Positions 51,411 to 60,426 of a stretch of DNA of 64,000 nucleotides are shown here, in pieces (the stretch's first letter is position 1; every line of letters begins with the position of its first letter). The notes under the pieces were generated by a model. That model saw only the letters and a list, made by a program, of their open reading frames with translations, was not told the DNA's origin and ran no database searches. Origin of the DNA: Anaerobacillus isosaccharinicus (GTDB lineage Bacteria > Bacillota > Bacilli > Bacillales > Anaerobacillaceae); the NCBI RefSeq assembly GCF_001866075.3, contig NZ_CP063356.1, positions 4,020,164 to 4,084,163 of the forward strand, given 5' to 3'. The position numbers were made by a program, and so were the translations under genes.

Positions 51411-52688
51411 ATGAATTTTAAACAAAACGAAAAAATAAATCAAGTCACTGAAAAGACACTCGTTGTTGGAATGGACATTGCGAAACGAACTCATTTCGCT
51501 TGTTTTACCGATGATCGTGGACGCGTGCTCCAAAAATCATTTCCTGTTTCTCAATCACATGATGGCTTTGAACAATTTTATCAGAAAATTTTAGCGGCAC
51601 TAAGAGAACATGATAAATCGGAAGTCATCGTCGGTATTGAGCCTACAGGGCATTATTGGCTTAATCTAGCCTACTTTCTAGAGGATCTTGGTATTTCTCT
51701 TGTCATGACCAATCCGATGCATGTGAAACGATCAAAAGAGTTGGATGACAACCTTCCAACAAAGCATGATCGTAAAGATGCGTTAGTGATTGCCCGCTTG
51801 GTCAAAGATGGCCGTTTCAGCTACCCAAGAATATTAAAAGATATGGAAGCTGAGCTTCGTGCAGGTTCGACTTTTAGAAGTAAATTGACAGAGGAGTTGG
51901 GTGCTGTCAAAAATATGATGATTCGCTGGTTAGATCGTTATTTTCCTGAGTTTACACAAGTGTTTCCCTCGTTTGGGAAAATGGCGTTAGCAGTACTGGA
52001 ATGTACACCATTTCCAAGTGATCTTCATGAGAGACAACTTGAAGAGGTAATGACTCTTTATCGAGAGGTTGATGGGATAAAATCTCCTCAGAAACCGAAA
52101 GCTATGCGCCTAATTGAAGTCGCTGCAAATTCAATTGGAATAACTGAAGGACGTCAGATGGCCCGTTATGAAATCACCACACTCGTTCAACGTTATCACC
52201 AATTAGAAAAAAAAATCGATGACATCACACAACAATTAGTAGAACTCGTACAAACTTCTGTAGAATACGAATCGCTCAAGACGGTTCCGGGTCTTGGAGA
52301 CTCGACAATCGTTGACCTTCTAGCTGAAATCGGTAGCTTTTCACACTATGAAGATCCACGCCAACTTATCAAACTAGCGGGACTTACATTACGTGAAAAT
52401 TCATCGGGGCAGCACAAAGGCCAAAAACGTATTTCTAAACGAGGAAGAAGGAAGTTACGAGCACTCCTATTTCGTGTCATGATGCCGATGCTCCGTCACA
52501 ATGAAGCATTTCGTAAACTACATGAATATTACACGAATCGCTCGATCAATCCGTTACGTAAGAAGCAGTCAATTGTGGTCCTTTGCGGAAAACTACTAAA
52601 AGTTTTACATGGAATTAGTACAAAGCACAAAGCATTCGATGCACAGCGAATGATGAGGGATATCCCTAGTCTCGTAGAGGCTGTATAA
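51411..52688 (+). CDS. IS1111-type DEDD recombinase
   Basis: 425 aa. RuvC-like residues GMDIAKRTHFA, GIEPTGHYWL and KHDRKDALVIARL, then a C-terminal domain with LKTVPGLGDSTIVDLLAEIG and LAGLTLRENSSGQHKGQKRISKRG. It is related to, but distinct from, the IS110 recombinase at 14732. The frame is intact. Confidence 0.93.
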   Translation: MNFKQNEKINQVTEKTLVVGMDIAKRTHFACFTDDRGRVLQKSFPVSQSHDGFEQFYQKILAALREHDKSEVIVGIEPTGHYWLNLAYFLEDLGISLVMTNPMHVKRSKELDDNLPTKHDRKDALVIARLVKDGRFSYPRILKDMEAELRAGSTFRSKLTEELGAVKNMMIRWLDRYFPEFTQVFPSFGKMALAVLECTPFPSDLHERQLEEVMTLYREVDGIKSPQKPKAMRLIEVAANSIGITEGRQMARYEITTLVQRYHQLEKKIDDITQQLVELVQTSVEYESLKTVPGLGDSTIVDLLAEIGSFSHYEDPRQLIKLAGLTLRENSSGQHKGQKRISKRGRRKLRALLFRVMMPMLRHNEAFRKLHEYYTNRSINPLRKKQSIVVLCGKLLKVLHGISTKHKAFDAQRMMRDIPSLVEAV

Positions 52689-52714
52689 AACCCTACACCC
52701 TTTTAATAGACCTA

Positions 52715-52870
52715 GATAACAGGATGACACGGAGAAGCTGGCACTATTTTCACCATTCGACCTAGAGTCCCTAAAGGAGCTTCGCTAGCCTCTGCCTTAT
52801 GACTAGACCGAACGAAGGAATGTAGGCACATAGATGCCCAGAGACATGGGAGGGTACGTCATCATAAGCT
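52715..52870 (+). ncRNA. Candidate IS1111 guide (bridge/seek) RNA region
   Basis: Structured non-coding stretch after the recombinase, closed by GATGAC (52723-52728) and GTCATC (52858-52863). IS1111-group elements place their guide RNA downstream of the recombinase gene. The boundaries and guide loops were not determined. The 52870-53077 flank contains no gene. Confidence 0.5.
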
Positions 52871-53077
52871 ACGCAGAGATCCATTGTGCATCATATAATT
52901 CTTAGCACTACTTACCATTAAAATCCAGTAGTGACCGCGTAGCGCACCCACCAATTGGTATAGTTTCACATATTATAAAAATAATGTTAGTGGTCGTGTC
53001 GAAAAATATTTTTTTGGCACTTCAACGACGGCTCAAACCGTTGATATATCAATATTTATAGAGGGAGGGAACAAAAT

Positions 53078-53626
53078 TTGAAATTAATTATTAAGGCAAT
53101 ACTGGTACTTACTGTTTTTTTATATCCAGCATATAGTATCTATACAGCTGCGCAATATAGTGATCCCCAACTAGAACAATTAAAAAAGATTAGTGATTTT
53201 AAATTACTAACTCCAAAATCATTATCAGAAAGTTCATTGGAAATTAAAGAGCCCTATCCCTTAAATTTATCTGAGAAAGTGACAATGGTAAGGTTACATT
53301 ACTTTGAAAATGAAAAGTTGAAAGTAGGAATAACTCAACATCAACTAAATAATTATAAGACCATACAAGAGGAAATTATAGTGAATTTTGGTACAGGCGA
53401 TGTCGAAATTAAGAAAGTTGCTAAAGAGTTTGTGCCTGATTTTAGTACAGGCGAAAAGGTTAATATAAATGGAAATGAGGCAAGGTTTGTACCGTGGGGA
53501 CAAAAAGAAGGTGAAAATATCCCTGGTGGTATTCTGTTTTGGGGGCAGGAAGGAACATATATTGAAATGGACTCTTCTTCAATAACCAAGAGAGAAATGA
53601 TAAAAATTGCAAAATCGATGCAATAA
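53078..53626 (+). CDS. Signal-peptide protein with a DUF4367-like domain
   Basis: 182 aa from TTG 53078 behind GGAGGGA. A signal peptide (about 1-23) is followed by a beta-rich domain; NINGNEARFVPWGQKEG and GGILFWGQEGTYIEMDSS near the end resemble DUF4367. It is probably secreted or membrane-tethered. The role is unknown. Confidence 0.65.
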   Translation: MKLIIKAILVLTVFLYPAYSIYTAAQYSDPQLEQLKKISDFKLLTPKSLSESSLEIKEPYPLNLSEKVTMVRLHYFENEKLKVGITQHQLNNYKTIQEEIIVNFGTGDVEIKKVAKEFVPDFSTGEKVNINGNEARFVPWGQKEGENIPGGILFWGQEGTYIEMDSSSITKREMIKIAKSMQ

Positions 53627-53628
53627 TT

Positions 53629-53673
53629 AGAGTAAAAAAAGAAGTCCAATTCACGGACTTCTTTTTTTACTCT
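53629..53673. terminator. Bidirectional terminator
   Basis: AGAGTAAAAAAAGAAGTCC pairs perfectly with GGACTTCTTTTTTTACTCT, between convergent genes. Confidence 0.92.
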
Positions 53674-53675
53674 AA

Positions 53676-54140
53676 TTATTTATAAACTTTACCAGCTGCT
53701 ATTGTAACCTGATACCAACCTTCTGTATCATTATTTGTTTTAGACTCCCAAATGAGTTGATAATCCCCACTAGGTACATCGGTAAAAGTCAGTGTACCAT
53801 TATAATCTCTTGGAATAGACTGTCTTTTATCTGCGCCTGTTTTAGTATGAAGTAACCTCCATTCAATATTTGCTTGCTCTCCTGAATGGATACCGTATTG
53901 ATTTATTCTTACGTTTACATTACCTGTAGATCCTGTTGGTCTAAAATCAATAAAAATACCATCCCAATCACCACTTTTAGTTGCACTAATTCGATATTGT
54001 GTACTTGTGACGCTTGCATACACAGAAAATGGAACCATAAATAATAGAGTTAGTACAATTAGAAACGTTAGCTGATTACAGCCAACGAAATGTACCATCA
54101 GTGACATAGTTCTTACCATCAGTGACATAGTTCTTACCAT
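53676..54140 (-). pseudogene. Secreted protein gene with its 5' end replaced by IS21 DNA
   Basis: The frame is continuous for 154 codons, but its first residues (MVRTMSLMVRTMSLMVHFVG) are read from the IS21 terminal repeats; native sequence begins about LTFLIVLTLLFMVPFSVYA, a signal peptide truncated at its start. The mature part (SGDWDGIFIDFRPTGSTGNVNVRINQ...) is a beta-sandwich-like secreted domain of unknown family. An IS-derived ATG (for example the third) could still give a working signal peptide, so it is not certainly dead. Confidence 0.6.
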
Positions 54141-54200
54141 CGAATGACAAAGAATGTACCAGTAAATGCCACGCTGTTTACCAGTTTGCCTTTTGTATAA
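54090..54200. repeat. Left-end TACCA repeat array of IS21 copy B
   Basis: About 20-bp units starting TACCA and often followed by TGCCA or TGACA: TACCATCAGTGACATAGTTC twice in exact tandem, then TACCATCGAATGACA, TACCAGTAAATGCCA and TACCAGTTTGCC. The right end (about 56832-56910) carries matching inverted units. Confidence 0.82.
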
Positions 54201-54252
54201 TTAGTGAGCACACCTTCGAGTGTGCCATTTTTTATATAGGAGGTATTTTTGT

Positions 54253-55803
54253 ATGATTCATTATCGAAAGATATTGGAATTGCACGATGAGGGGATCAGT
54301 CTTAGGGGCATTGCCGCCAGTACAGGTCACTCTCGCCAAAAAATAACAGAGGTTATTTCCCTAGCCGAAAAGAAAGGATTAGATTGTCCATTAGAGGAAG
54401 AAATGACGGATAAGTGGATTGAGGAATTTCTTTTTCCAGAGAAGAGCTTGGAGGCTTCTGGTCGAAAACCATTGAACTTTGACTATATTCATGAAGAGTT
54501 GGCCAAACCTAATGTGACACTTTCGCTTCTGCATCATGAGTATGAAGCTGAATGTCGAGCCAGTCAAAAAATACCGTACTCATACCGTAGTTTTTTGCGG
54601 CACTATAGCAGGTACGCTGACAAGTACAAAGCTACATTGCGTATTCGCAGAAAACCAGGTGAAATAATGGAAGTTGACTGGGCAGGTTCCACATCTTTTA
54701 TCATTGATAGAGATACTGGGGAGAAGGTTAAAGCCTATATTTTCGTTGCGACTTTGCCTTGTAGTCAATTCTCTTATGCGGAAGCAAGCTTATCAATGGA
54801 TTCACAGTCATGGATTAATGCTCACAATAGTGCGTATAAGTATTTTGGAGGATCTACACAAATTGTTGTACCGGATAACCTAAAAACGAGTGTAACAAAA
54901 CATACCACACGTGAATTGATTTTGAATCCTACCTACAGAGAAATGGCAGAATACTATAATACAGTCGTTATGCCTGCACGTGTTCGTACTCCGAAAGATA
55001 AAGCAAGTGTTGAAGGTTCCGTTGGTGTTATCTCTACATGGATTATAGCAGCATTAAGAAATACACATTGCTTTAGTATTGATGAATTGAACGAGGAAGT
55101 TTGGAAGAAATTAGATGAATTCAATCGCCGTCCCTTTACTCGAAAAAAAGGCTCTCGATTGTCAGCATTTGAAGAAGAGGAGAAATTTGCGCTTTCTCCT
55201 CTTCCAATCGCACATTTTAAAATGTCTGAATGGAAAAAAACAAAAGTACGCCCTGACTATCATCTTTCTATCGAGAGCATGTTTTATTCTGTGCCGTACG
55301 AATATATTAATCGAGAAGTCGAGGTGAAACTTTCCGATAACCTCGTTGAAATCTTTTTTAATCATATGCGTGTGGCATCACATAAACGACTATACGGGAA
55401 GTTTGGACAATCTTCCACCCTTCGTGACCACATGCCTGATAATCATAAGTTATACGTGGATCAAACGCCAGAAACTGCAATAGAATGGGCTGAAAGTATT
55501 GGTGCATCAACCTTAAGCGTTATTCGCTATCTTTTAGATACTTCGCAAAATGAAAAACAAGCGTTACAGTCTATATTTTCTTTGAAAAAGTCTGAGCGTA
55601 ATTACACAAAATATGAGATTGAGCGTGCTTGCAAAATGGTAGTTTCTATGACTAAAAGACCTACGGTCAAAAGTATTCAAACGATCTTAAAGAACAACAA
55701 AAAAAGTGATGCCGAACAAGAATTGAAACGTCAAACAGATATTAGCAAAAATAATTATGGCTTCACACGTGGAGCTTCTTACTATGGAGGAACGGATAAA
55801 TGA
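54253..55803 (+). CDS. istA: IS21-family transposase IstA, copy B
   Basis: 516 aa from ATG 54253 with AGGAGG upstream; the longer frame from 54220 starts before it. An HTH (IRHS-like LRGIAASTGHSRQKITEVI) and rve core (IMEVDWAGST; VPDNLKTSVT; KDKASVEGSVGVIS) are visible, then the C-terminal domain. It overlaps istB by ATGA. Confidence 0.93.
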   Translation: MIHYRKILELHDEGISLRGIAASTGHSRQKITEVISLAEKKGLDCPLEEEMTDKWIEEFLFPEKSLEASGRKPLNFDYIHEELAKPNVTLSLLHHEYEAECRASQKIPYSYRSFLRHYSRYADKYKATLRIRRKPGEIMEVDWAGSTSFIIDRDTGEKVKAYIFVATLPCSQFSYAEASLSMDSQSWINAHNSAYKYFGGSTQIVVPDNLKTSVTKHTTRELILNPTYREMAEYYNTVVMPARVRTPKDKASVEGSVGVISTWIIAALRNTHCFSIDELNEEVWKKLDEFNRRPFTRKKGSRLSAFEEEEKFALSPLPIAHFKMSEWKKTKVRPDYHLSIESMFYSVPYEYINREVEVKLSDNLVEIFFNHMRVASHKRLYGKFGQSSTLRDHMPDNHKLYVDQTPETAIEWAESIGASTLSVIRYLLDTSQNEKQALQSIFSLKKSERNYTKYEIERACKMVVSMTKRPTVKSIQTILKNNKKSDAEQELKRQTDISKNNYGFTRGASYYGGTDK

Positions 55804-56549
55804 TGAATGAGCAGACATTAACCAAACTACACGAATTGAAATTAAGTGGAATGGCGGAAGCCTATAAGGAACAATCAACTAATAAAGAGTTTCAAAAGTT
55901 GAGTTTCGAAGAACGCTTTAGTTTACTTGTCGATTTAGAACATTCCCGTCGTAAGAGTAATAAGCTTCAACGCTTGATCAATACAGCCACTTTTTTAAAC
56001 TCAAATGCTTGTATCGAAGATATGGAATATCACGAAGACCGAAGATTAGATAAAAATTTGATATTAAAACTGGCCAGCGGTACCTATATCCATGACAGTC
56101 ACAATATCATATTGAAAGGACCTACTGGTTCGGGAAAAACATTTTTAGCAACTGCCTTTGGAGTATCTGCTTGTCGACAATTCTATAATGTTAAATACAT
56201 TCGCTTACCGGAATTATTAGATGAACTGTCTCTCGCAAAATTAGCTGCAGATGGAAGCTATCGAAAATTGATTAAAAAGTATACGAAAGTAGATCTACTC
56301 ATCCTTGATGAATGGTTACTAACAGATTTATCAACGAATGAAGCAGCAATTCTATTAGAAATCACAGAATCTCGTCATAAGATAGCTTCGACTATTTTCT
56401 GTTCACAAATTGACCCTAGTGGTTGGCATATAAAATTGGGGAATGAAACAATTGCGGAGGCTATTCTAGATCGTATTATCCATGATTCATATCAAATTCT
56501 AATAGACGGAGAAGTATCTATGCGTGAGCGTCATGGATTAGGTAGCTAA
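55800..56549 (+). CDS. istB: IS21-family ATPase helper IstB, copy B
   Basis: 249 aa. Walker A GPTGSGKT and Walker B LLILDEWLL are present; the start ATG at 55800 overlaps the istA stop. It is the normal IstB length. Confidence 0.93.
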   Translation: MMNEQTLTKLHELKLSGMAEAYKEQSTNKEFQKLSFEERFSLLVDLEHSRRKSNKLQRLINTATFLNSNACIEDMEYHEDRRLDKNLILKLASGTYIHDSHNIILKGPTGSGKTFLATAFGVSACRQFYNVKYIRLPELLDELSLAKLAADGSYRKLIKKYTKVDLLILDEWLLTDLSTNEAAILLEITESRHKIASTIFCSQIDPSGWHIKLGNETIAEAILDRIIHDSYQILIDGEVSMRERHGLGS

Positions 56550-56556
56550 GTTTAAT

Positions 56557-56763
56557 ATGGCCACTTTAACGAGAAAGGAACTACGTAAATTAGAAGAGTA
56601 CTATTATTGGAGTGGTTACAATGACTGGTATCCATTTCCTAAAGAACTAAAAGGAAAGCTTTTGAGTGTTTATGGAAAGGAGCCTTTACCTTATACCTGG
56701 ACCGAACATGATATTTGGGAGGGTTCCAGAAAGATGATCATGGAGTACTTCAAAAACAAATAA
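56557..56763 (+). CDS. Small accessory protein within IS21 copy B
   Basis: 68 aa, basic N-terminus and aromatic middle (YYYWSGYNDWYPFP, YTWTEHDIWEG). It starts 7 bases after istB with no clear ribosome binding site, so it may depend on translational coupling. It is an IS-borne passenger of unknown role. Confidence 0.6.
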   Translation: MATLTRKELRKLEEYYYWSGYNDWYPFPKELKGKLLSVYGKEPLPYTWTEHDIWEGSRKMIMEYFKNK

Positions 56764-56778
56764 ACTAATTGAACACAA

Positions 56779-56829
56779 AAGAAAAGTCCTACAAGATTAT
56801 AAAACTATTAATCTGTAGGACTTTTTTAT
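56779..56829 (+). terminator. Terminator inside IS21 copy B
   Basis: AAAAGTCCTACAAGATTA pairs with TAATCTGTAGGACTTTT with a T-run. Confidence 0.88.
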
Positions 56830-56995
56830 TCAATGGTAAATACACTGGCGTTACATGGTAAAATCCTTGGCATTCGGTGGTAAAAAACATGGCGAGGGTG
56901 GTAAATTCGAGTGGCTGTAATCACCATGTTTAAAAAACGATAATTTGTCTATAATTTTAATAATCTATAATAATTAAATTTGGAGTGTGATTAAT

Positions 56996-57109
56996 GTGAA
57001 GAAAAATAACAATAAAGTGAGTAAAAAAACAGCCAGTGATTTTGTGAAAATTGCTAATGAAGCAGCAATAAAAGGTGGGGTAAAATTAGTAAAGGTAAAA
57101 ATAAAATAA
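56996..57109 (+). CDS. Possible small basic protein
   Basis: 37 aa from GTG 56996 (GGAGTG upstream), Lys-rich with a helical middle (ASDFVKIANEAAIKGGVKLVKV). It lies between two IS elements. It is tentative. Confidence 0.4.
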   Translation: MKKNNNKVSKKTASDFVKIANEAAIKGGVKLVKVKIK

Positions 57110-57207
57110 TTGAGGTAAAGTATCATTTTTTATTATTACTATAGCGTAAAAGTATATGTTATTTATGCAATAAAAAAAGAACATACAGAGTATGTACAGA
57201 GTGTCGA

Positions 57208-57244
57208 GAAACCCAATGTAAAATTCATTTTTACATTGGGTTTC
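57208..57244 (-). terminator. End hairpin of IS1182 copy B, downstream side
   Basis: GAAACCCAATGTAAAA pairs with TTTTTACATTGGGTTTC, just after the transposase. Confidence 0.8.
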
Positions 57245-57300
57245 TTTATTTTTGTATAGTTGGTTTTATAAAAACAGAAAAAAAGCAGTTCGCAAACCAC

Positions 57301-58662
57301 CTATGCCATCTTGGCTAGGTGGTTTGCGATCTTTTTGATGTTCTGAGCAGCTGCTGTCATTAGCGCTTGCTCTTGAACATGTTCTCTGCCTCGTAACCGG
57401 CAGTAGCGAAGCCCGTGGAGTTCTTTTGAATCCGCAAAGCTTCGCTCAACTGTTTCTTTTCTTTTTTTATAAAGCATCTTTCCTGTATCAGAAAGACGGT
57501 TTTTTCTAATCAGTTCTTTACTTTCTTCCCAAACATGTCTAGTCACTACCTTTTTCTGATTTCGGCTCCTTGTACATTCCGAGAGTAGCGGACAGTCCTT
57601 ACATTGCTTTGGATCGGAATGGTATTCTTGATACCCTTCTCTTGAGGTAGTCTTGTAATATAAATTTTGGTTATTTGGACATGCGTAAGTATCAGTTTCT
57701 TTATCAAATTTGAATTTCCACTTAGGAAATAGCCCTCGTGTTGGATGAAAACGACGATAACCAATGACACCCATAATTTTCATCTCTTCGAGTTTCTTAC
57801 AAATCCATGCTGTATAGTAACCAGAATCAGTGGCAGCTGCTTCAACTTTAAAACCAAATCGCTCAATTTGACGTTCTAATCTTTCAATATAAGGTTGTGA
57901 ATCGTGGACATTTCCTGGAGTTACATGAACATCCGTGATGATGTTAAATTTCATATCGGTTGTACGGTGATCAAGGTAAAAAAATCCCTCAGGTTTCCCC
58001 TCTCGGTACATATACCCGCTCTCAGGGTCTGTTGTACTTTCTTTTATTTCTTTTTCTTCACTCACTTCCTCCCTAGCTTTTAAAGGCTTTTTTCCATGCT
58101 CACGACGGCTTTCTTCAATAGCTGCATCTAGCTCTTTTATATAAGTTCTAGTAGGGGATTGAACAGTTTTTTTCACAAACTTTTTTTTATTTGCGTTCGC
58201 TTTTAAATGTGTGGAATCAGTAAATAAAACCCGGCCACCAACCATTCGATGTTTCATCGCCAATTCTACTACTTCATCAAAGATATCCTGAAAAGCACTG
58301 GTCCCATCAAACCGTTTATGTCGATTAAAACTAATCGTAGAATGATGAGGAACACGTTCTGTTATTCCAAGGCCAAGGAACCATCGGTAAGCCATATTGG
58401 TTTGAATTTCTTTTTCTAATCTGCGTTCCGACCGAATTCCGTATAAATAACCAATAAACATCATCTTAAATAGCATGACAGGATCAATTGGTGGTCGTCC
58501 ATTATCTGCACAATAGTAACCCTTTACTTTATCGTAGATAAAAGAGAAATCTATGTATTTATCAATAATTCTTAGTTCATGATCTTCAGGGACTAGCTGA
58601 TCAATGGTTACCATTTCAAACTCAATTTGTTTTTCTTTTCTAGGCTTTAGCATGAATATCAC
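57301..58662 (-). CDS. IS1182-family transposase, copy B
   Basis: 453 aa. DUF772-like N-terminus ([36 protein letters not shown]), DDE motifs [11 protein letters not shown] and [13 protein letters not shown], Cys segment [10 protein letters not shown], and [21 protein letters not shown] near the C-terminus. It is intact. Confidence 0.93.
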   Translation of the reverse strand: MIFMLKPRKEKQIEFEMVTIDQLVPEDHELRIIDKYIDFSFIYDKVKGYYCADNGRPPIDPVMLFKMMFIGYLYGIRSERRLEKEIQTNMAYRWFLGLGITERVPHHSTISFNRHKRFDGTSAFQDIFDEVVELAMKHRMVGGRVLFTDSTHLKANANKKKFVKKTVQSPTRTYIKELDAAIEESRREHGKKPLKAREEVSEEKEIKESTTDPESGYMYREGKPEGFFYLDHRTTDMKFNIITDVHVTPGNVHDSQPYIERLERQIERFGFKVEAAATDSGYYTAWICKKLEEMKIMGVIGYRRFHPTRGLFPKWKFKFDKETDTYACPNNQNLYYKTTSREGYQEYHSDPKQCKDCPLLSECTRSRNQKKVVTRHVWEESKELIRKNRLSDTGKMLYKKRKETVERSFADSKELHGLRYCRLRGREHVQEQALMTAAAQNIKKIANHLAKMA

Positions 58663-58753
58663 CTCAAATTAGTCTATACAAATATTATACTACACTTATC
58701 TGAATAGTCAGTTATAATTATTGATTTTAGACCGTTTTATAAAATAAAAAGAG

Positions 58754-58790
58754 AGAGCCGTGAGACAATATAAATTGTCTCACGGCTCTT
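58754..58790 (-). terminator. End hairpin of IS1182 copy B, upstream side
   Basis: GAGCCGTGAGACAAT pairs with ATTGTCTCACGGCTC, 15 bp, inside the IS end. Confidence 0.75.
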
Positions 58791-58931
58791 GTTATCTCCT
58801 AAACGCCACCTTTTGTTTGTGAAGAGCCAAGCAACGCTCGGCTACTGGAAAAATTTACATAGTTTAATCATGAAAACAGGCTGTTGAGACTTTCTCAACA
58901 GCCTGAACATACAGAGTATGTCCTTAATTTG

Positions 58932-59265
58932 CTAATTTAATTTAAATTCAACGAATGATGGAGTCCTTAGATATCCATTTTTTGTGTAATTACGAAACCT
59001 AGTTTTAACGGTTATTTTAGGTTCGATATAGACAAATTTTTTATCTTCGTTTATTTTTATTTTGTTTGCAACAGCATAGAAGGCTTTTCGCACTTCTGGA
59101 GTAGTTCCTAATTCAAGGATGCCCATGGGTTTATGCTCTTTATCAGAAATTAACCACCCAAAATCATCCTTTCTATAGCCAGAAATCAGACAATCTTTGT
59201 ACTTCCAGTTGAGTAATTTTAACCAGTTCCAAGAACGTTTAGTTTCATAGATGCTATTTTCAACT
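58932..59265 (-). pseudogene. C-terminal remnant of an ATP-dependent DNA ligase
   Basis: About 100 residues in frame from 59265: RSWNWLKLLNWKYKDCLISGY, MGILELGTTPEVRKAFYAVA, YIEP and TRFRNYTKNGYLRTPSFVEF, the end of the adenylation domain and the OB-fold of phage/LigB-type ATP ligases. The first two thirds are missing. The ATG at 59126 is internal. The flanking 59266-59528 gap has one weak small frame. Confidence 0.75.
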
Positions 59266-59528
59266 TGATTTTCAGAAGGAGGAGAATGGAGTACACCTTT
59301 TTGAAAGTCTTAATTAAATTGGGAAATTTATTTTATAATTCGAAAAGATATTCAATAAAAAGGCAGCTGGATGGCTTCTATCGACAAAAGGGTTTTAGGT
59401 CTTATAAAGTTAATGTTTTTAAGCTCACGAAACCCATAAATGAGGGTGTGAACCCTATATAATATAGGTAAAGTAGAAACGATAATCTTTGTAATTTCAG
59501 ATCTGAGTAGGTTAGTTAAGTCTCCTTA

Positions 59529-60410
59529 CTATACCTTCGATACAATTTCACTTTGATTTTTTTTTATAACTGTTTTTTTCTTCTGAAAGATAACTATGCT
59601 ACCAACTATAATGAACAGAGTCCCAATTAACTGAGTCACCCCTGGCACTTCCCCCCATATTAACCAAGAGAAAATAAAGCCAAAAATTATGGATGAATAC
59701 ATAATTGAAGACACAGTACTGGAATGTAAGAATTTTAAAGAATAAGATATAAGCTGTTGTGATGCTAAGCTCGTGATTGCAATTCCTAATAGTATAATTG
59801 AAGATCGAGTACTAAACATTATTTCAAAATCATCTACTATTAAGAAGAGTATTAAGGAAATAACAGTAGCAATTAAGAAAAAATAAAATACCGTACTAAA
59901 ACTCGACTCTGTTTTTCTCAATACACTTAATGTTATATTGGAAGCAGCTGAGAAAACCCCTGATAATAATGCAAGAATTGCAAACCAATTTAGATAATCT
60001 CCACTAGAAGGGTCGATTATTGTATAAACTCCGATAAATCCTAATAGAATCCCAAATATGACTGTTTTATCAATTTTTTCTTTGAAGATTAAAAATAAAA
60101 TTAATGGGATAAAGAAGGGATAGGTAGAATTTAAGGCTATTGCATTTTCAAGTGGTAAATGCTGCAACGCAACTGTATATAATGCAAACATCAAAAAGCC
60201 AAACATAGCTCTCAACATATGTAATTTAGTCTTTTTTGTTTTTACTGGTGGCTTACCAGATAGATAATACAACGGAAATAACATAGTAAATGCAGCGAAG
60301 AATCTAAAAAATAAAATACCAGCTTCCGATGTATCAGCAGTTGCAACTTTAATTAACGCACTCATTAAAGCATAGCAAAATGCAGCAATAATTGTTATCA
60401 AAACGTACAT
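59529..60410 (-). CDS. EamA/DMT-family transporter
   Basis: 293 aa, ten hydrophobic segments in two EamA repeats (for example ALMSALIKVATADTSEAGILFFRFFAAF in repeat 1 and SLKFLHSSTVSSIMYSSIIFGFIFSWLIWGE in repeat 2). It is the last gene of the operon, 16 bases after the transferase gene, and is a candidate exporter of its product. Confidence 0.85.
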   Translation of the reverse strand: MYVLITIIAAFCYALMSALIKVATADTSEAGILFFRFFAAFTMLFPLYYLSGKPPVKTKKTKLHMLRAMFGFLMFALYTVALQHLPLENAIALNSTYPFFIPLILFLIFKEKIDKTVIFGILLGFIGVYTIIDPSSGDYLNWFAILALLSGVFSAASNITLSVLRKTESSFSTVFYFFLIATVISLILFLIVDDFEIMFSTRSSIILLGIAITSLASQQLISYSLKFLHSSTVSSIMYSSIIFGFIFSWLIWGEVPGVTQLIGTLFIIVGSIVIFQKKKTVIKKNQSEIVSKV

Positions 60411-60426
60411 TGTGATTCACTCCTAT

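Larger units (their letters stand above)
51310..52870 (+). mobile_element. IS1111-type (IS110 family) element, approximate ends
   Basis: DEDD recombinase with a short structured leader and a long structured downstream non-coding part, the arrangement of IS1111-group elements. The ends were not resolved. Confidence 0.7.
54073..56923 (+). mobile_element. IS21-family insertion sequence, copy B
   Basis: 2851 bp, ends TGATTACAGCCA.../...TGGCTGTAATCA, unrelated in sequence to copy A. No flanking target duplication is visible (GTTAGC on the left against CCATGT on the right), implying a deletion or recombination after insertion. It carries istA, istB, a third small gene and an internal terminator. 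Confidence 0.88.
57197..58905 (-). mobile_element. IS1182-family element, copy B
   Basis: 1709 bp with ends CAGAGTGTCGAGAAA/TTTCTCAACAGCCTG, flanked by a 16-bp direct repeat AACATACAGAGTATGT (57180-57195 and 58906-58921). The repeat is itself palindromic (ACATAC-AGA-GTATGT). Hairpins near each end (57208-57244 and 58754-58790) can stop transcription entering or leaving. Confidence 0.85.

Noticed and set aside
59265..59462. Plus-strand 65-codon frame with AAGGAGGAGA near its start
   Set aside because: The ribosome binding site falls within the ligase remnant reading frame, spacing is tight and the protein has no recognisable features; probably coincidental.
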